From an uncultured Lachnobacterium sp. (GTDB lineage Bacteria > Bacillota > Clostridia > Lachnospirales > Lachnospiraceae), in contig CALAST010000096.1 in NCBI GenBank assembly GCA_937889225.1, positions 12,792 through 76,791 of the forward strand: a stretch of 64,000 nucleotides of DNA. Reading direction: 5' to 3'. Shown one piece after another: positions 24,620 to 33,263 of the stretch (positions are counted from its first letter, which is position 1; every line of letters starts with the position of its first letter). The notes beneath the pieces were generated by a model. It was not told where the DNA came from, searched no databases, and worked only from the letters and a program-made list of their open reading frames with translations. A program made the translations under genes and the position numbers.

Positions 24620-25813
24620 CTAAATTGAAAAATTTATAAATGCCGGCAATAACACAATTGCCATAACAAGAAACAACATAATCATCATTGGCATCAATAA
24701 CTTTGTAGATGCCTCTTCACCGGATTTTCGAACGTTCAAAATTCGCTGTTCATATGCTGCTTCTGCTTCCTTATCCAACATTTCACAAAGCCCTTTTGTT
24801 CCTTTCTCCCTATTTGCCAAAAGCATACGAATCAATCTGTGATAACACATTAAGGGAATTCGTTCCATCATTTCTAAAAGAGCTTCTTTTTCACTTTCTC
24901 CCTCCTGTATTTTTCGATTTACTAAAATAATCTCTTTATATGCCGCTTTCGACTGATATCCATCTGTTTCTATTCTTCTTGTATATTGATTTGCCATTAC
25001 ATTCCATGCCTGCTTTAGTGTCATTCCTGCTCCCATTAAGACAGACAAACTCCCTATTATCTCCGGATAATCCTGCTCCATGCTATTTTGTTCTGATTTC
25101 TCCTTTTCCTTTTTTTGCTCTTTTTCCCTTAAGTAAAGTAAAAGAGCTACTATGATTTCCAGACCTAATACTTTAAATGCAATATTCGATGATTTCTGAG
25201 ACCAATTCAAACGAATCCCATTTATTTCTTCCGGCAATACAATCTCAGAAATACCCTCTTTTTGCATTTCCTGTTCAAACCATGCATCTATAAAAGCCGT
25301 CATTTCCTCTTCTTGTGTCAATACTCTTTTTTTCACTACAAATGCAAATGTATATAATTCTTCATACTCACCACAACGTAATGTAGCTATTGCATTTACA
25401 ACTATACCTTCTTTGGGTACTTTTTCCTGATTTACGCTGTAATCCGCATGAATGCAGTTTGCTGGAGAAAAAGACCATTCTGCCTCTATCCGACCCGATG
25501 CATATTGTTCCTTTGCAGGAACTACTATGGATATTTCTTCAAAATCATGATTTATTTCTGCCTTTGCTATCTCAAACCATTCATGTGCTTCGCTTTCGCT
25601 ATACAACACTTCCTCCACTTGAAGTTTATAAACATAATCCTCAGGCAGACCTTCTGCATTTAAAATTAACTCAACCTCTTTCGTTCCTTCCATTGCCTCA
25701 TTTCGCTGAATCACACCATTTTCTATGCATGTATTGTTCTGTTCATATAAAAACGCAAGGAGAAAAATCACTAAAAATAGAATCACTTGTTTTATGTAAT
25801 ACACCTTTTTCAT
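24620..25813 (-). CDS. tadC: TadC-like inner membrane platform protein
   Basis: 397 residues, longer than usual TadC. An N-terminal hydrophobic anchor (about 8-22) leads an extracytoplasmic domain of about 190 residues that is not part of ordinary TadC. A membrane helix near 215 then precedes the T2SSF domain (YPEIIGSLSVLMGAGMTLKQAWNVM, MLLANREKGTKGLCEMLDKEAEAAYEQR) and two C-terminal membrane helices. It should pair with TadB as the platform that transmits ATPase motion. It starts 3 bases after tadB. Confidence 0.85.
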   Translation of the reverse strand: MKKVYYIKQVILFLVIFLLAFLYEQNNTCIENGVIQRNEAMEGTKEVELILNAEGLPEDYVYKLQVEEVLYSESEAHEWFEIAKAEINHDFEEISIVVPAKEQYASGRIEAEWSFSPANCIHADYSVNQEKVPKEGIVVNAIATLRCGEYEELYTFAFVVKKRVLTQEEEMTAFIDAWFEQEMQKEGISEIVLPEEINGIRLNWSQKSSNIAFKVLGLEIIVALLLYLREKEQKKEKEKSEQNSMEQDYPEIIGSLSVLMGAGMTLKQAWNVMANQYTRRIETDGYQSKAAYKEIILVNRKIQEGESEKEALLEMMERIPLMCYHRLIRMLLANREKGTKGLCEMLDKEAEAAYEQRILNVRKSGEEASTKLLMPMMIMLFLVMAIVLLPAFINFSI

Positions 25814-25816
25814 GCT

Positions 25817-26554
25817 CTACACCTGAATTTGTATTGTTTTTATCGCTAAAATAACTGCCATTACATATCCACCTAAGGCTATGCTCATACATATAACGCC
25901 AAATATATTGTGATACAAAACTTCCATGTAGTCACCTGCTGTCATTTGCAAAAAGAATAAAAGAAATAACGGAATTATGCACATAATCAGACTCTCCATT
26001 CTTTTTCCGGCTAACATTACCTCCACCTCCTTTTTAGTTTCATATTTTTCCTGTATTCGATAAATCGTCATCTCAATAATTTTTTCCCAATTGGCACCAC
26101 TTCTTTTTCCATATGCCAGTACTTCCGCAAATTGCACAATATCATCAATGCCTGTGCGTAACGCAAACTCCAGTATCAGCCGTTCTATTGGCACATTATT
26201 TTTGACTAATGTATTGATTTCCACAAGCTCACGATATACATACGATGTATCTCCATACAAAATATGCAATTCTTTTTCTGTTTCTTTCCATGCATTCTCC
26301 ATAGAGTATCCTGCCTGTAATGCACTATTTAATGCCTTTAGCCCTTCTATAAATTCTTTATGTAAAGTTTCTTTTCGCAATCTTAGCTTTCTTTTTTCTT
26401 CTGCTTTTTTCAAAAAAACAAAAACAACCGGCAATGCAACCATTCCCCATAGAGAACGGTAAAACAAAAACGCAATCATTCCTGTCACAGCCATCGCCGC
26501 AAATCCTGTTAAGACTACTTCCCAAATGGATAATACATATGTTTTATATGTCAA
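25817..26554 (-). CDS. tadB: TadB-like inner membrane platform protein
   Basis: 245 residues. Two N-terminal membrane helices (about 12-50) precede the T2SSF domain (FIEGLKALNSALQAGYSMENAWKETEKELHILYG, FAEVLAYGKRSGANWEKII), and two helices close the protein. The start overlaps the tadA stop as ATGA. It forms the pilus platform with TadC. Confidence 0.9.
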   Translation of the reverse strand: MTYKTYVLSIWEVVLTGFAAMAVTGMIAFLFYRSLWGMVALPVVFVFLKKAEEKRKLRLRKETLHKEFIEGLKALNSALQAGYSMENAWKETEKELHILYGDTSYVYRELVEINTLVKNNVPIERLILEFALRTGIDDIVQFAEVLAYGKRSGANWEKIIEMTIYRIQEKYETKKEVEVMLAGKRMESLIMCIIPLFLLFFLQMTAGDYMEVLYHNIFGVICMSIALGGYVMAVILAIKTIQIQV

Positions 26555-27747
26555 ATAATTACATGCTCCTTATCGTCTAATTTCTCCAATTTCTCTCTGC
26601 ATAACAGAGTGCCTGTTTTCTTGAGACTTCCATTTTCTCTTTTGAAAAGTATATTCTGCTTAATCTCACCGTTTTCAATTCCTGTCAATTCTGCAATTTC
26701 CATTACTTTTCGACTTTTATCACGCTGTCTTGCTAAATGAATGATGATATCTATGCCCGAAGCAATTTGCTGACGAACTGCCGCAAGTGGCAATTCCATC
26801 CCCATCAAAACCATTGTTTCCAATCGGCTTAACATATCCTTTGTTGAATTGGCATGACCGGTTGAGAGACTTCCATCGTGCCCCGTATTCATCGCTTGAA
26901 GCATATCAAGTGCCTCTCCACCACGAACCTCTCCAATAATAATTCTCTCCGGCCTCATGCGAAGCGCTGTTCGTATTAATTCTCGTTGGCTAATGCTGCT
27001 TACTCCCTCTACATAAGAATTACGTGTTTCCAATCGAACCACATTCTGGCAGCCCTGCAATTGCAATTCTGCTGAATCTTCAATTGTAATCACTCGCTCT
27101 TGCAGCGGAATATAAGCAGATAATGCATTCAAAAATGTGGTTTTCCCGGAACTTGTTCCACCAGAAATAAACAGATTATATCCGGCTTTTACTACTTTTC
27201 TTAAAAAATCCATAGCTTCCCATGTAAGCGTATCACATTCCACTAATTTCTCCATCGTAAGAGCTTCTTTTGGAAATTTACGAATGGAAATAGCTGAGCC
27301 ATCAATTGCAATCGGTGCTAATACAATATTCACACGCGAACCATCCTCTAAGCGTGTATCTGCAATCGGATTCATACGATTTATCACACGATTATGTCGT
27401 CCTACAATCTGCTGTATCACATCCTGCAAACGTTCTTCTGAGGAAAATGAGTACGCATATTTTTCTATTTTTCCATTCTTTTCGAAAAATACCTGCTTAG
27501 GTCCATTTACCATGATTTCCGTCACACTATCGTCTTCTAAAAGTTCCTGCAAAATATCAAGTCCCCGCAATGCATGAAAAACTCGCTTTTCTAAATATAC
27601 TCGCTGTTTAATGGATAATTTTTCTTTTGTAATGCATTTAGAAATTTCTTCTGCTATCAAACTGCGTACTTCCTGCTCTGTAGCTTCTTTTGAAAAATCC
27701 ATTCTCTGCAATACATTTTCTTTAAGCGTGTCACATAACTTATCCAC
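26551..27747 (-). CDS. tadA: TadA/CpaF secretion ATPase
   Basis: 398 residues of a hexameric ATPase that drives assembly (and possibly retraction) of the Tad pilus at the inner face of the membrane. Walker A is FISGGTSSGKTTFLNAL (about residue 195). An Asp box (ITIEDSAELQL), Walker B (RPERIIIGEVRGGEALDMLQAM) and a His box (GSLSTGHANS) follow. It overlaps tadZ by 8 bases and tadB by 4, so the genes are tightly coupled. Confidence 0.95.
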   Translation of the reverse strand: MDKLCDTLKENVLQRMDFSKEATEQEVRSLIAEEISKCITKEKLSIKQRVYLEKRVFHALRGLDILQELLEDDSVTEIMVNGPKQVFFEKNGKIEKYAYSFSSEERLQDVIQQIVGRHNRVINRMNPIADTRLEDGSRVNIVLAPIAIDGSAISIRKFPKEALTMEKLVECDTLTWEAMDFLRKVVKAGYNLFISGGTSSGKTTFLNALSAYIPLQERVITIEDSAELQLQGCQNVVRLETRNSYVEGVSSISQRELIRTALRMRPERIIIGEVRGGEALDMLQAMNTGHDGSLSTGHANSTKDMLSRLETMVLMGMELPLAAVRQQIASGIDIIIHLARQRDKSRKVMEIAELTGIENGEIKQNILFKRENGSLKKTGTLLCREKLEKLDDKEHVII

Positions 27748-28756
27748 AATCCAACTCCATACATACTTTTTTTCTCAACAAATCTCCCATTTCTCCCCAT
27801 TGCCATAAGCGGATAAGTTGAGAACAGTCCAAATGTGCATATCCTCTATCGGAAAGTGGAATTTCTGTCAATCTATTGGCACAACTCTCATATCCCTTTT
27901 GCTTCATTTCCTCTATAAATTCCTGCTGTCTTACCTTTTCCAATAAGCCATCTTTTTTCAAAAAGCAAACGCTCTCACACTTATCTAAAAGGTCATAAAA
28001 CCCCTGAAATCTCGAACCAAAGTTGATAACTATCGCATCATAATCCATCTCTTCTTCTAAAATCCGAAACATTTTCTCATACATAACTGCATCTGCTTCT
28101 GTCAGACATTGGGAATTTCTCGCAGGATATACATAATCACAATATTCCAAATGCCCAATCGCTGAAACAATTCTCCCCTTTGTATAAACACCTGTTTCCG
28201 CAAGAGCTAATAATTCTTCTAATCCGGATGTATTGATTTCTTCTTCCAATGCTGTCAGACCACTATTCTCCTGCAAATCCAAAAGTAAAACATTTCCTTT
28301 TTCCCTTTGGATAGCAGCTACCGTAATTGCAAATGGAATCTGTAACTGCGTATTGGACAACGCATAAATTCCCCATTTAATAGTCTTTTTCCTTGTTTTT
28401 TCCGATAATGCCTTTTCTTCCATTCCGGTAATCTGCGAAATACTATCCACGATTTTATATACCGGCTGATATTTATCTGCTAAAAATACATTAGGAGCTT
28501 CTTTTGTAATTCCTAATTCTTCCTCCCCCAAAAATACCACTTTACATCCATCTTCCCCAAATGCCTTTGCCCATTCCCATGCATAATCTCCTATCAAAAT
28601 TATGTCATAAGATAATTTTTTCGTATTTTCAAGTTCTTCCATGCTCGTAAAAACGCTGATTCGAAACTGATTTTTAAAATGATTGATAAGACAATTGGTA
28701 AAACGATTCTGATATTCCTCATCTCCAATGCATATTGCTAACTCTTTTTTTCCCAT
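27740..28756 (-). CDS. tadZ: TadZ/CpaE-like localisation protein with degenerate P-loop
   Basis: 338 residues from MGKKELAICIGDEEYQNRF, which has AGGAGG. Residues 1-110 look like a receiver-type domain (YDIILIGDYAW, CKVVFLGEEE). Residues 125-338 look like a ParA/MinD fold with IKWGIYALSNTQLQIPFAITVA where the P-loop should be; the GKT residues are missing. VLLLDLQENSG and DYDAIVINFGSRFQGF replace the Asp motifs. It is likely a polar localisation factor without normal ATP hydrolysis. The family is inferred from fold pattern and position before tadA. Confidence 0.8.
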   Translation of the reverse strand: MGKKELAICIGDEEYQNRFTNCLINHFKNQFRISVFTSMEELENTKKLSYDIILIGDYAWEWAKAFGEDGCKVVFLGEEELGITKEAPNVFLADKYQPVYKIVDSISQITGMEEKALSEKTRKKTIKWGIYALSNTQLQIPFAITVAAIQREKGNVLLLDLQENSGLTALEEEINTSGLEELLALAETGVYTKGRIVSAIGHLEYCDYVYPARNSQCLTEADAVMYEKMFRILEEEMDYDAIVINFGSRFQGFYDLLDKCESVCFLKKDGLLEKVRQQEFIEEMKQKGYESCANRLTEIPLSDRGYAHLDCSQLIRLWQWGEMGDLLRKKVCMELDCG

Positions 28757-28783
28757 TTTGCCTCCTTTCTTATTCTTTTTCTC

Positions 28784-28948
28784 GTCAAGCGAATATTCGC
28801 AATCCGCATTCGCTATGGCTCTATCCGACACTCCATGCAGATAAACCAGCATTCCGGATACATGAAACTTAAGCCGACCTGCGTCCTATGGACTTGGTTC
28901 TCTCAGTTTCATTGTAAATAGCTACTATCGTAGTCTGATTCGGTTAAA
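28784..28948. repeat. Dispersed intergenic repeat, copy B, inside the Tad operon
   Basis: It begins GTCAAGCGAATATTCGCAAT with the perfect palindrome GCGAATATTCGC (28789-28800) and ends GATTCGGTTAAA (28937-28948). The inner part 28828-28925 (ACACTCCAT, ACCTGCGTCC, ATGGACTT, CAGTTTCATT) matches 61656-61754. It separates the first prepilin peptidase gene from tadZ within an otherwise gapless operon. Confidence 0.7.
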
Positions 28949-29452
28949 TTAAAAACGAAAATTCTGACTTGCCCATAATCCAATCAATACAGGAATCGAA
29001 AAACAGATATAGTGTTCCTTTTTCGATTCTGCTTGATATGCTTTTTTACAACCGTTCGAAATCTGAAACAAATATTGTATGCCATGCCACAATCCGCTTT
29101 TAAGATTGCCATACATAAGCATTTTTCCTAATGAAAACACAGCTGCTGCAATAAATGCATATACCATACACATCACCAATTGTCTAAAATTTAAAAAACC
29201 ACCTATAAGGGAAAATAATTTGATATCTCCGGCACCTAAAATACCGGCAAGAAATAATAGATATAACAAGATAACCGGAAAAGAAGACAAGAACAGCACT
29301 TCCACTATGCCAATAATGCCTTTTAACATACATCTACGGACAATCGCAATACACAGCCCTATTAAAATCAGCCGGTTACTGATTCGCCTCTGCTTTATGT
29401 CCATGCAACAAGCTATACATACAAGTATGTAAGCAATCCACATCTGTATCAC
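28949..29452 (-). CDS. Prepilin peptidase (A24, CpaA/TadV-like), first gene of the Tad operon
   Basis: 167 residues with about five membrane helices. The catalytic aspartates are in ACCMDIKQRRISN (about residue 18) and LGAGDIKLFSLIGG (GxGD, about residue 74). It cleaves and may methylate the Flp prepilin. It sits at the promoter-proximal end of the Tad operon, separated from tadZ by a 165-bp repeat. Confidence 0.9.
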   Translation of the reverse strand: MIQMWIAYILVCIACCMDIKQRRISNRLILIGLCIAIVRRCMLKGIIGIVEVLFLSSFPVILLYLLFLAGILGAGDIKLFSLIGGFLNFRQLVMCMVYAFIAAAVFSLGKMLMYGNLKSGLWHGIQYLFQISNGCKKAYQAESKKEHYICFSIPVLIGLWASQNFRF

Positions 29453-29469
29453 CTCTTTTTGTGTCTTGG

Positions 29470-29498
29470 ATTATAGCAAGCACTCGTTTTATTGTCCA
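29470..29498 (-). promoter_or_regulatory. Sigma-A promoter of the Tad operon
   Basis: TGGACA (29493-29498) and TATAAT (29470-29475) with 17-bp spacing on the minus strand, so the transcript would begin just upstream of the prepilin peptidase ATG at 29452. The remainder of the 29499-29776 gap is very AT-rich and shows no other clear feature. Confidence 0.8.
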
Positions 29499-29776
29499 GT
29501 ATTTTCAGAAAAATTCTTTATTTTTGTAAAATTTTCACAATTTTTTCTCCAATAAAAAAACATATACCCAAAAAACATTGAAAATACAACCTTTTTTGCT
29601 TCCAAAACAAAAATTTTAAAAATATGCAATAGTAGAAAGTATACTTTTTCCAAATTTGCTTATACTTGTAAAAAGAGTTCATTTACTAATTCTCTACATC
29701 CCTAATAAGATGTATGGAATATATTTGACCATTCATAAAATACAACATTTTCAGAGGGGAGTGCCTATTAAAATTT

Positions 29777-30010
29777 ATGAAATTATTTAATAAATCAAAG
29801 AAAGATGAAGATGCTTACTTGATTTTAAAAGAAGATATTGAAAAAACAACTTCCGATCTTCGGGCCGCATATACAAATCTCGAAAATGTAGTAGACCCTG
29901 ATTTAATAGACTATTATATTTATCAGGCAAAAGCTGTACAAATTCGCTACAAATTTTTACTTTCCTGTATAAAAAAATTAGAGGACTCTTATACTAAGAA
30001 TCCTCTTTGA
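29777..30010 (+). CDS. DUF2508 (YaaL-like) protein, 77 residues
   Basis: MKLFNKSKKDEDAYLILKEDIEKTTSDLRAAYTNLENVVDPDLIDYYIYQAKAVQIRYKFLL fits the small DUF2508 family, including DPDLIDYYIY and A-Q-RYKFLL. The best Shine-Dalgarno (AGGGGAG) is about 15 bases from the ATG, which is long. The last 22 bases overlap the 3' end of fliS on the other strand. Function is unknown. Confidence 0.8.
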   Translation: MKLFNKSKKDEDAYLILKEDIEKTTSDLRAAYTNLENVVDPDLIDYYIYQAKAVQIRYKFLLSCIKKLEDSYTKNPL

Positions 30011-30462
30011 GTATTATTACTATAACTTTCGTTTAAGTCATTTTTTCCATAAGTAATACCCGCATATACTTTCTGGGTATTACGCATTAGTGGTCCTGAG
30101 GTGTCTGCTTTCGCTGCCTCCTTAAAAGAACTATACAGACGCCTTAGGACATTTTCAGCTTCTATAATTCCATCTGTCTTATTTTGATAAATCGCTTTCG
30201 CCAATGCTCTTTTGGAATATACATACAATGTGTATAACTGCTTTGAAATATCATATGAAAAATCCAAAGCATTTATTAACTCTTCAATCGAAGCATTTGC
30301 CTTTCTTATAGCAGTCTTATATGCCTCGTAATTGTTTTTATGATGCTCCTCTTTGGCTTCTTCCAAATAGGCAAATACAATATCATACATAATTACAATT
30401 AACTCACCTTTATTACATTGGCTGAGCCTTCTTGTAAAATCCTGTTTTAAGTGGTTTTCCAT
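29989..30462 (-). CDS. fliS: Flagellar export chaperone FliS
   Basis: 157 residues. FliS binds the C-terminal end of flagellin in the cytoplasm and stops it polymerising before export. The four-helix core shows LSQCNKGELIVIMYDIVFAYLEEA, a variant of the usual SPxELixxLYDgaik motif, and ISKQLYTLYVYSKRALAKA (xLxxLYdYi-type). It lies 15 bases after the flagellin gene and is likely co-transcribed. The 30-residue C-terminal tail is longer than usual. Confidence 0.87.
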   Translation of the reverse strand: MENHLKQDFTRRLSQCNKGELIVIMYDIVFAYLEEAKEEHHKNNYEAYKTAIRKANASIEELINALDFSYDISKQLYTLYVYSKRALAKAIYQNKTDGIIEAENVLRRLYSSFKEAAKADTSGPLMRNTQKVYAGITYGKNDLNESYSNNTQRGFLV

Positions 30463-30477
30463 ATACCCCTCTCTTTA

Positions 30478-31920
30478 TTACTGCAACAAAGACAATACCT
30501 GCTGTGGCAATTCATTTGCTTGTGCCAATACAGAAATTGCAGCCTGATTGATTACCCCCTGCTGTGTGTATGCTGTCATTTCCTCTGCCATATCTGTATC
30601 CATCAATGTTGCATATGCAGATGTCATATTTTCTTCTGTTTCAGCTAAACCAGCTGTTGCATAATCCAAACGATTTTGGAACGCACCTATTCTGGAACGT
30701 GTGGCAGAAAGTTTTGCAATGGCTTCATCTAATGTATTCATCGCACGTTCCGGACCATTTACCTTTGATACATCAACTGTATCAATATATAAACTCTTAG
30801 AAGAAATTTCACAAATACGTACATCCATAGTTTGGAATTCATTTGCACCAATTTGAATCGTCATAGAGCCAATTTCCGTTACATCAATTTCATAATTCCC
30901 ATTTACAGCATCTGCTTCTTCCGGCACATATGTCTCATACAAAGAAAAATCAATAATAAACCCATTACCATCTGTAATCTGCACACGATTTCCTTCGGTA
31001 TGAACGGTTGCTGTTGATGTAAATCCGGAAACCTCTGTATTAGATGGCAATGATACCATCGCATCCGAACCATTTGCATTTAAGGTATATTCTCCATCTT
31101 CTACAGATAATCCATCCTCTGCATCTAAATCAGCAATGCCGGTAGCTCGTGCCAATGCCCCACCCATGACTACTTCAATTTCTTCTCCTGCACCATAATG
31201 CTGGGAAAATAATTTGATTCCTGTTGCATTTCCATCTGCATCCGTTACTTCTTCTACGAGACATCCTGCTTCATCTGCTGCTGTACGAATCGTTGACAAA
31301 TAAGATTCATTTGTCATGGAAGAACTGATTTCCACGCTGATACCATTGATAGAGATTCTGCCACTTGCTGTTCCATTTGGATAATCTAATTCAACCATTG
31401 CCTGTTTTGCGGTTTCTTCCACGTTAATATAATATTTGCCTGCCATAACCGTATCTGATACATAAAAACGTTCTGCACTATCTGCATACACACGAACATC
31501 CGAAGAACCATCCAAAAGTGTTTTTGTATTATATTCCGTATCTGTAGAAATACGGTCTACTTCTTTCTGTAACTCATCTATCTCTGCCTGAATACTTATG
31601 CGATCATCATATGAATAAGTCCCATTTGAAGCCTGAACTGCCAGTTCACGCATTCTTTGCAGCATGCTGCTAATTTCGTTTAATGCCCCATCCGCAATCT
31701 GAAGTACACTTGTTGCATCTGAAGCGTTAGCTTCTGCCTGGTCTAATGCCTCAATCTGTGCTTTCATCTTATTAGAAATAGATATTCCTGCCGGATTATC
31801 GCTGGCATGATTAATTTTAAATCCACTAGATAAACGTTCCATAGATGCTGCTACTCTATTTTCACTACGTAACAACTGATTATTTGTAATTACGGCAGAC
31901 ATATTACGATTTATTTTCAT
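30478..31920 (-). CDS. Flagellin
   Basis: 480 residues. The conserved N-terminal D0/D1 (MKINRNMSAVITNNQLLRSE, LSSGFKINHASDNPAGISISNKMKAQI) and C-terminal D1/D0 (AIAKLSATRSRIGAFQNRLDYA, ending QANELPQQVLSLLQ) flank a variable middle of about 200 residues that would be exposed on the filament. The middle includes a GRISINGISVEIS insertion and repeated YEID/YTLN strands. Synthesis is driven by a sigma-D promoter at 31989-32015. It is followed by fliS. Confidence 0.95.
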   Translation of the reverse strand: MKINRNMSAVITNNQLLRSENRVAASMERLSSGFKINHASDNPAGISISNKMKAQIEALDQAEANASDATSVLQIADGALNEISSMLQRMRELAVQASNGTYSYDDRISIQAEIDELQKEVDRISTDTEYNTKTLLDGSSDVRVYADSAERFYVSDTVMAGKYYINVEETAKQAMVELDYPNGTASGRISINGISVEISSSMTNESYLSTIRTAADEAGCLVEEVTDADGNATGIKLFSQHYGAGEEIEVVMGGALARATGIADLDAEDGLSVEDGEYTLNANGSDAMVSLPSNTEVSGFTSTATVHTEGNRVQITDGNGFIIDFSLYETYVPEEADAVNGNYEIDVTEIGSMTIQIGANEFQTMDVRICEISSKSLYIDTVDVSKVNGPERAMNTLDEAIAKLSATRSRIGAFQNRLDYATAGLAETEENMTSAYATLMDTDMAEEMTAYTQQGVINQAAISVLAQANELPQQVLSLLQ

Positions 31921-31988
31921 ATTCTATTCCTCTCATTTTATCGCTTCCCTGCAAAATTTTTGACTGCCCTGTCAATTATCTGTAACAT

Positions 31989-32015
31989 ATATCGACTTTT
32001 TTTCAAATTTTCTTA
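31989..32015 (-). promoter_or_regulatory. Sigma-D (FliA-type) promoter of flagellin
   Basis: On the minus strand TAAG (32012-32015), 15 bases, then GTCGATAT (31989-31996) closely follow the sigma-D consensus TAAA-N15-GCCGATAT. It precedes the flagellin start by about 70 bases. Confidence 0.8.
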
Positions 32016-32034
32016 ACCTGCCTAAAGTATATAT

Positions 32035-32063
32035 TTGCATTTCTAAGGGAAACGTATTATAAT
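32035..32063 (+). promoter_or_regulatory. Sigma-A promoter of the DUF1858 gene
   Basis: TTGCAT (32035-32040) and TATAAT (32058-32063) with 17-bp spacing on the plus strand, 33 bases before the ATG at 32097, which has an AGGAGG site. It diverges from the flagellin promoter. Confidence 0.85.
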
Positions 32064-32096
32064 AGTTTAGATAGAATAAAAAAGGAGGATTATCCA

Positions 32097-32300
32097 ATGG
32101 CAAAAGTTACAAAGGATACCATGATTGGCGAACTTCTCCAGATTAATGCAGATATCGCTCCTATGCTTTTAGGAATCGGCATGCATTGTCTTGGATGCCC
32201 ATCTTCTCAGATGGAAACAATCGAAGAAGCAGCTATGGTTCATGGAATCAATCCGGATGATTTAGTAGAAGACATCAATGACTTCTTAGAACATAACTAA
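32097..32300 (+). CDS. DUF1858 domain protein, 67 residues
   Basis: MAKVTKDTMIGELLQINADIAPMLLGIGMHCLGCPSS followed by ETIEEAAMVHGINPDDLVEDIN fits DUF1858, a ScdA-N-like helical domain with a conserved GMHCLGCP Cys pair. Such proteins are linked to iron-sulfur or redox sensing, but the function is not settled. It is monocistronic with its own promoter and a strong terminator. Confidence 0.9.
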   Translation: MAKVTKDTMIGELLQINADIAPMLLGIGMHCLGCPSSQMETIEEAAMVHGINPDDLVEDINDFLEHN

Positions 32301-32306
32301 CATGTT

Positions 32307-32339
32307 AAAAAAACGACAGCAAAATGCTGTCGTTTTTTC
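32307..32339. terminator. Bidirectional terminator between the DUF1858 gene and mecA
   Basis: AACGACAGCA and TGCTGTCGTT form a perfect stem, with seven A before and six T after. It serves both convergent genes. Confidence 0.93.
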
Positions 32340-32345
32340 TTAATC

Positions 32346-33095
32346 CTATAATGACCCATACAACTGAATTGCATTATCTTTTATAATTAATTTTCCATGC
32401 TCTTTTAAATATGCACCAACTGCTGGTGTAAACTTCGTGGCAATGGCATATTCGGAAATAATATTGCAGATTTTATTAAATTCCTCCGGAGTATGCTTGC
32501 TTTTTTGTATAATCAGAAAATAGCTGTTTTTCTTCACATCTTTATACAAATGGTTCTTTCCCTTATAAAATCTCCCTAAAACATGGGAAATTCTCTCTAA
32601 TACCTGAAAATTCATAATTTCAAACATTGTAGTTAAATCTGCATGTTCCATCCTCTTTACAGGTAATTCTTTTTTGACGTTTGCTTCTGTTTCTTCAGAT
32701 TCCAGCGTATTTTCATCTTCTGCAAACTTTTTAAATAAAGCCAATATCTCGTCTGCACCATGCATGCCAGCAAATGGATTTATATTTTCACTTCCCCATT
32801 CCTCATTTGGTTCTGAAAACTTTGAAAAACGAGGGTCTAACTCATCGGGATACTCCACTTTTGTAATCTGCAAAACTAAATTTTCACCGTTTAATGGAAT
32901 CGCTTCCACCATAATCGGCATATCATCTACTTCAAAACCAAACTCATCATTTGCTTGCTCAATCATATCATGAAACAAGTCTTTTGCTTTTTCCGAACCA
33001 TACGCAAGTTCGCTTATTTTTATCTGTCTTTCTTCTAGTTCCTGTTTGCTTAATGTACATCTGATTTGATTATCATTTATCTTTTCAATTTTCAT
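32346..33095 (-). CDS. mecA: Adaptor protein MecA
   Basis: 249 residues. MecA brings substrates to the ClpC ATPase for degradation. The N-terminal substrate-binding part begins MKIEKINDNQIRCTLSKQELEERQI and has KAKDLFHDMIEQANDEFGFEVDDMPIMVEAIP. An acidic linker (about 90-140) leads to the C-terminal ClpC-binding domain. This fits the family well in length and layout. Confidence 0.92.
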   Translation of the reverse strand: MKIEKINDNQIRCTLSKQELEERQIKISELAYGSEKAKDLFHDMIEQANDEFGFEVDDMPIMVEAIPLNGENLVLQITKVEYPDELDPRFSKFSEPNEEWGSENINPFAGMHGADEILALFKKFAEDENTLESEETEANVKKELPVKRMEHADLTTMFEIMNFQVLERISHVLGRFYKGKNHLYKDVKKNSYFLIIQKSKHTPEEFNKICNIISEYAIATKFTPAVGAYLKEHGKLIIKDNAIQLYGSL

Positions 33096-33263
33096 TTCAT
33101 CACATCCTTTATCTTGAAAATCTTTTGAGATGTTATAATTATTATAAACAACTGAGCCATTTCTGTAAAGTAAGTCTCAAAAAATATTAAAAAAATACTT
33201 GCATCTTTTTTATTTTTGTGCTATATGTGTAATTACGAGATGTGCTCTGACAAAAAGGAGCTT

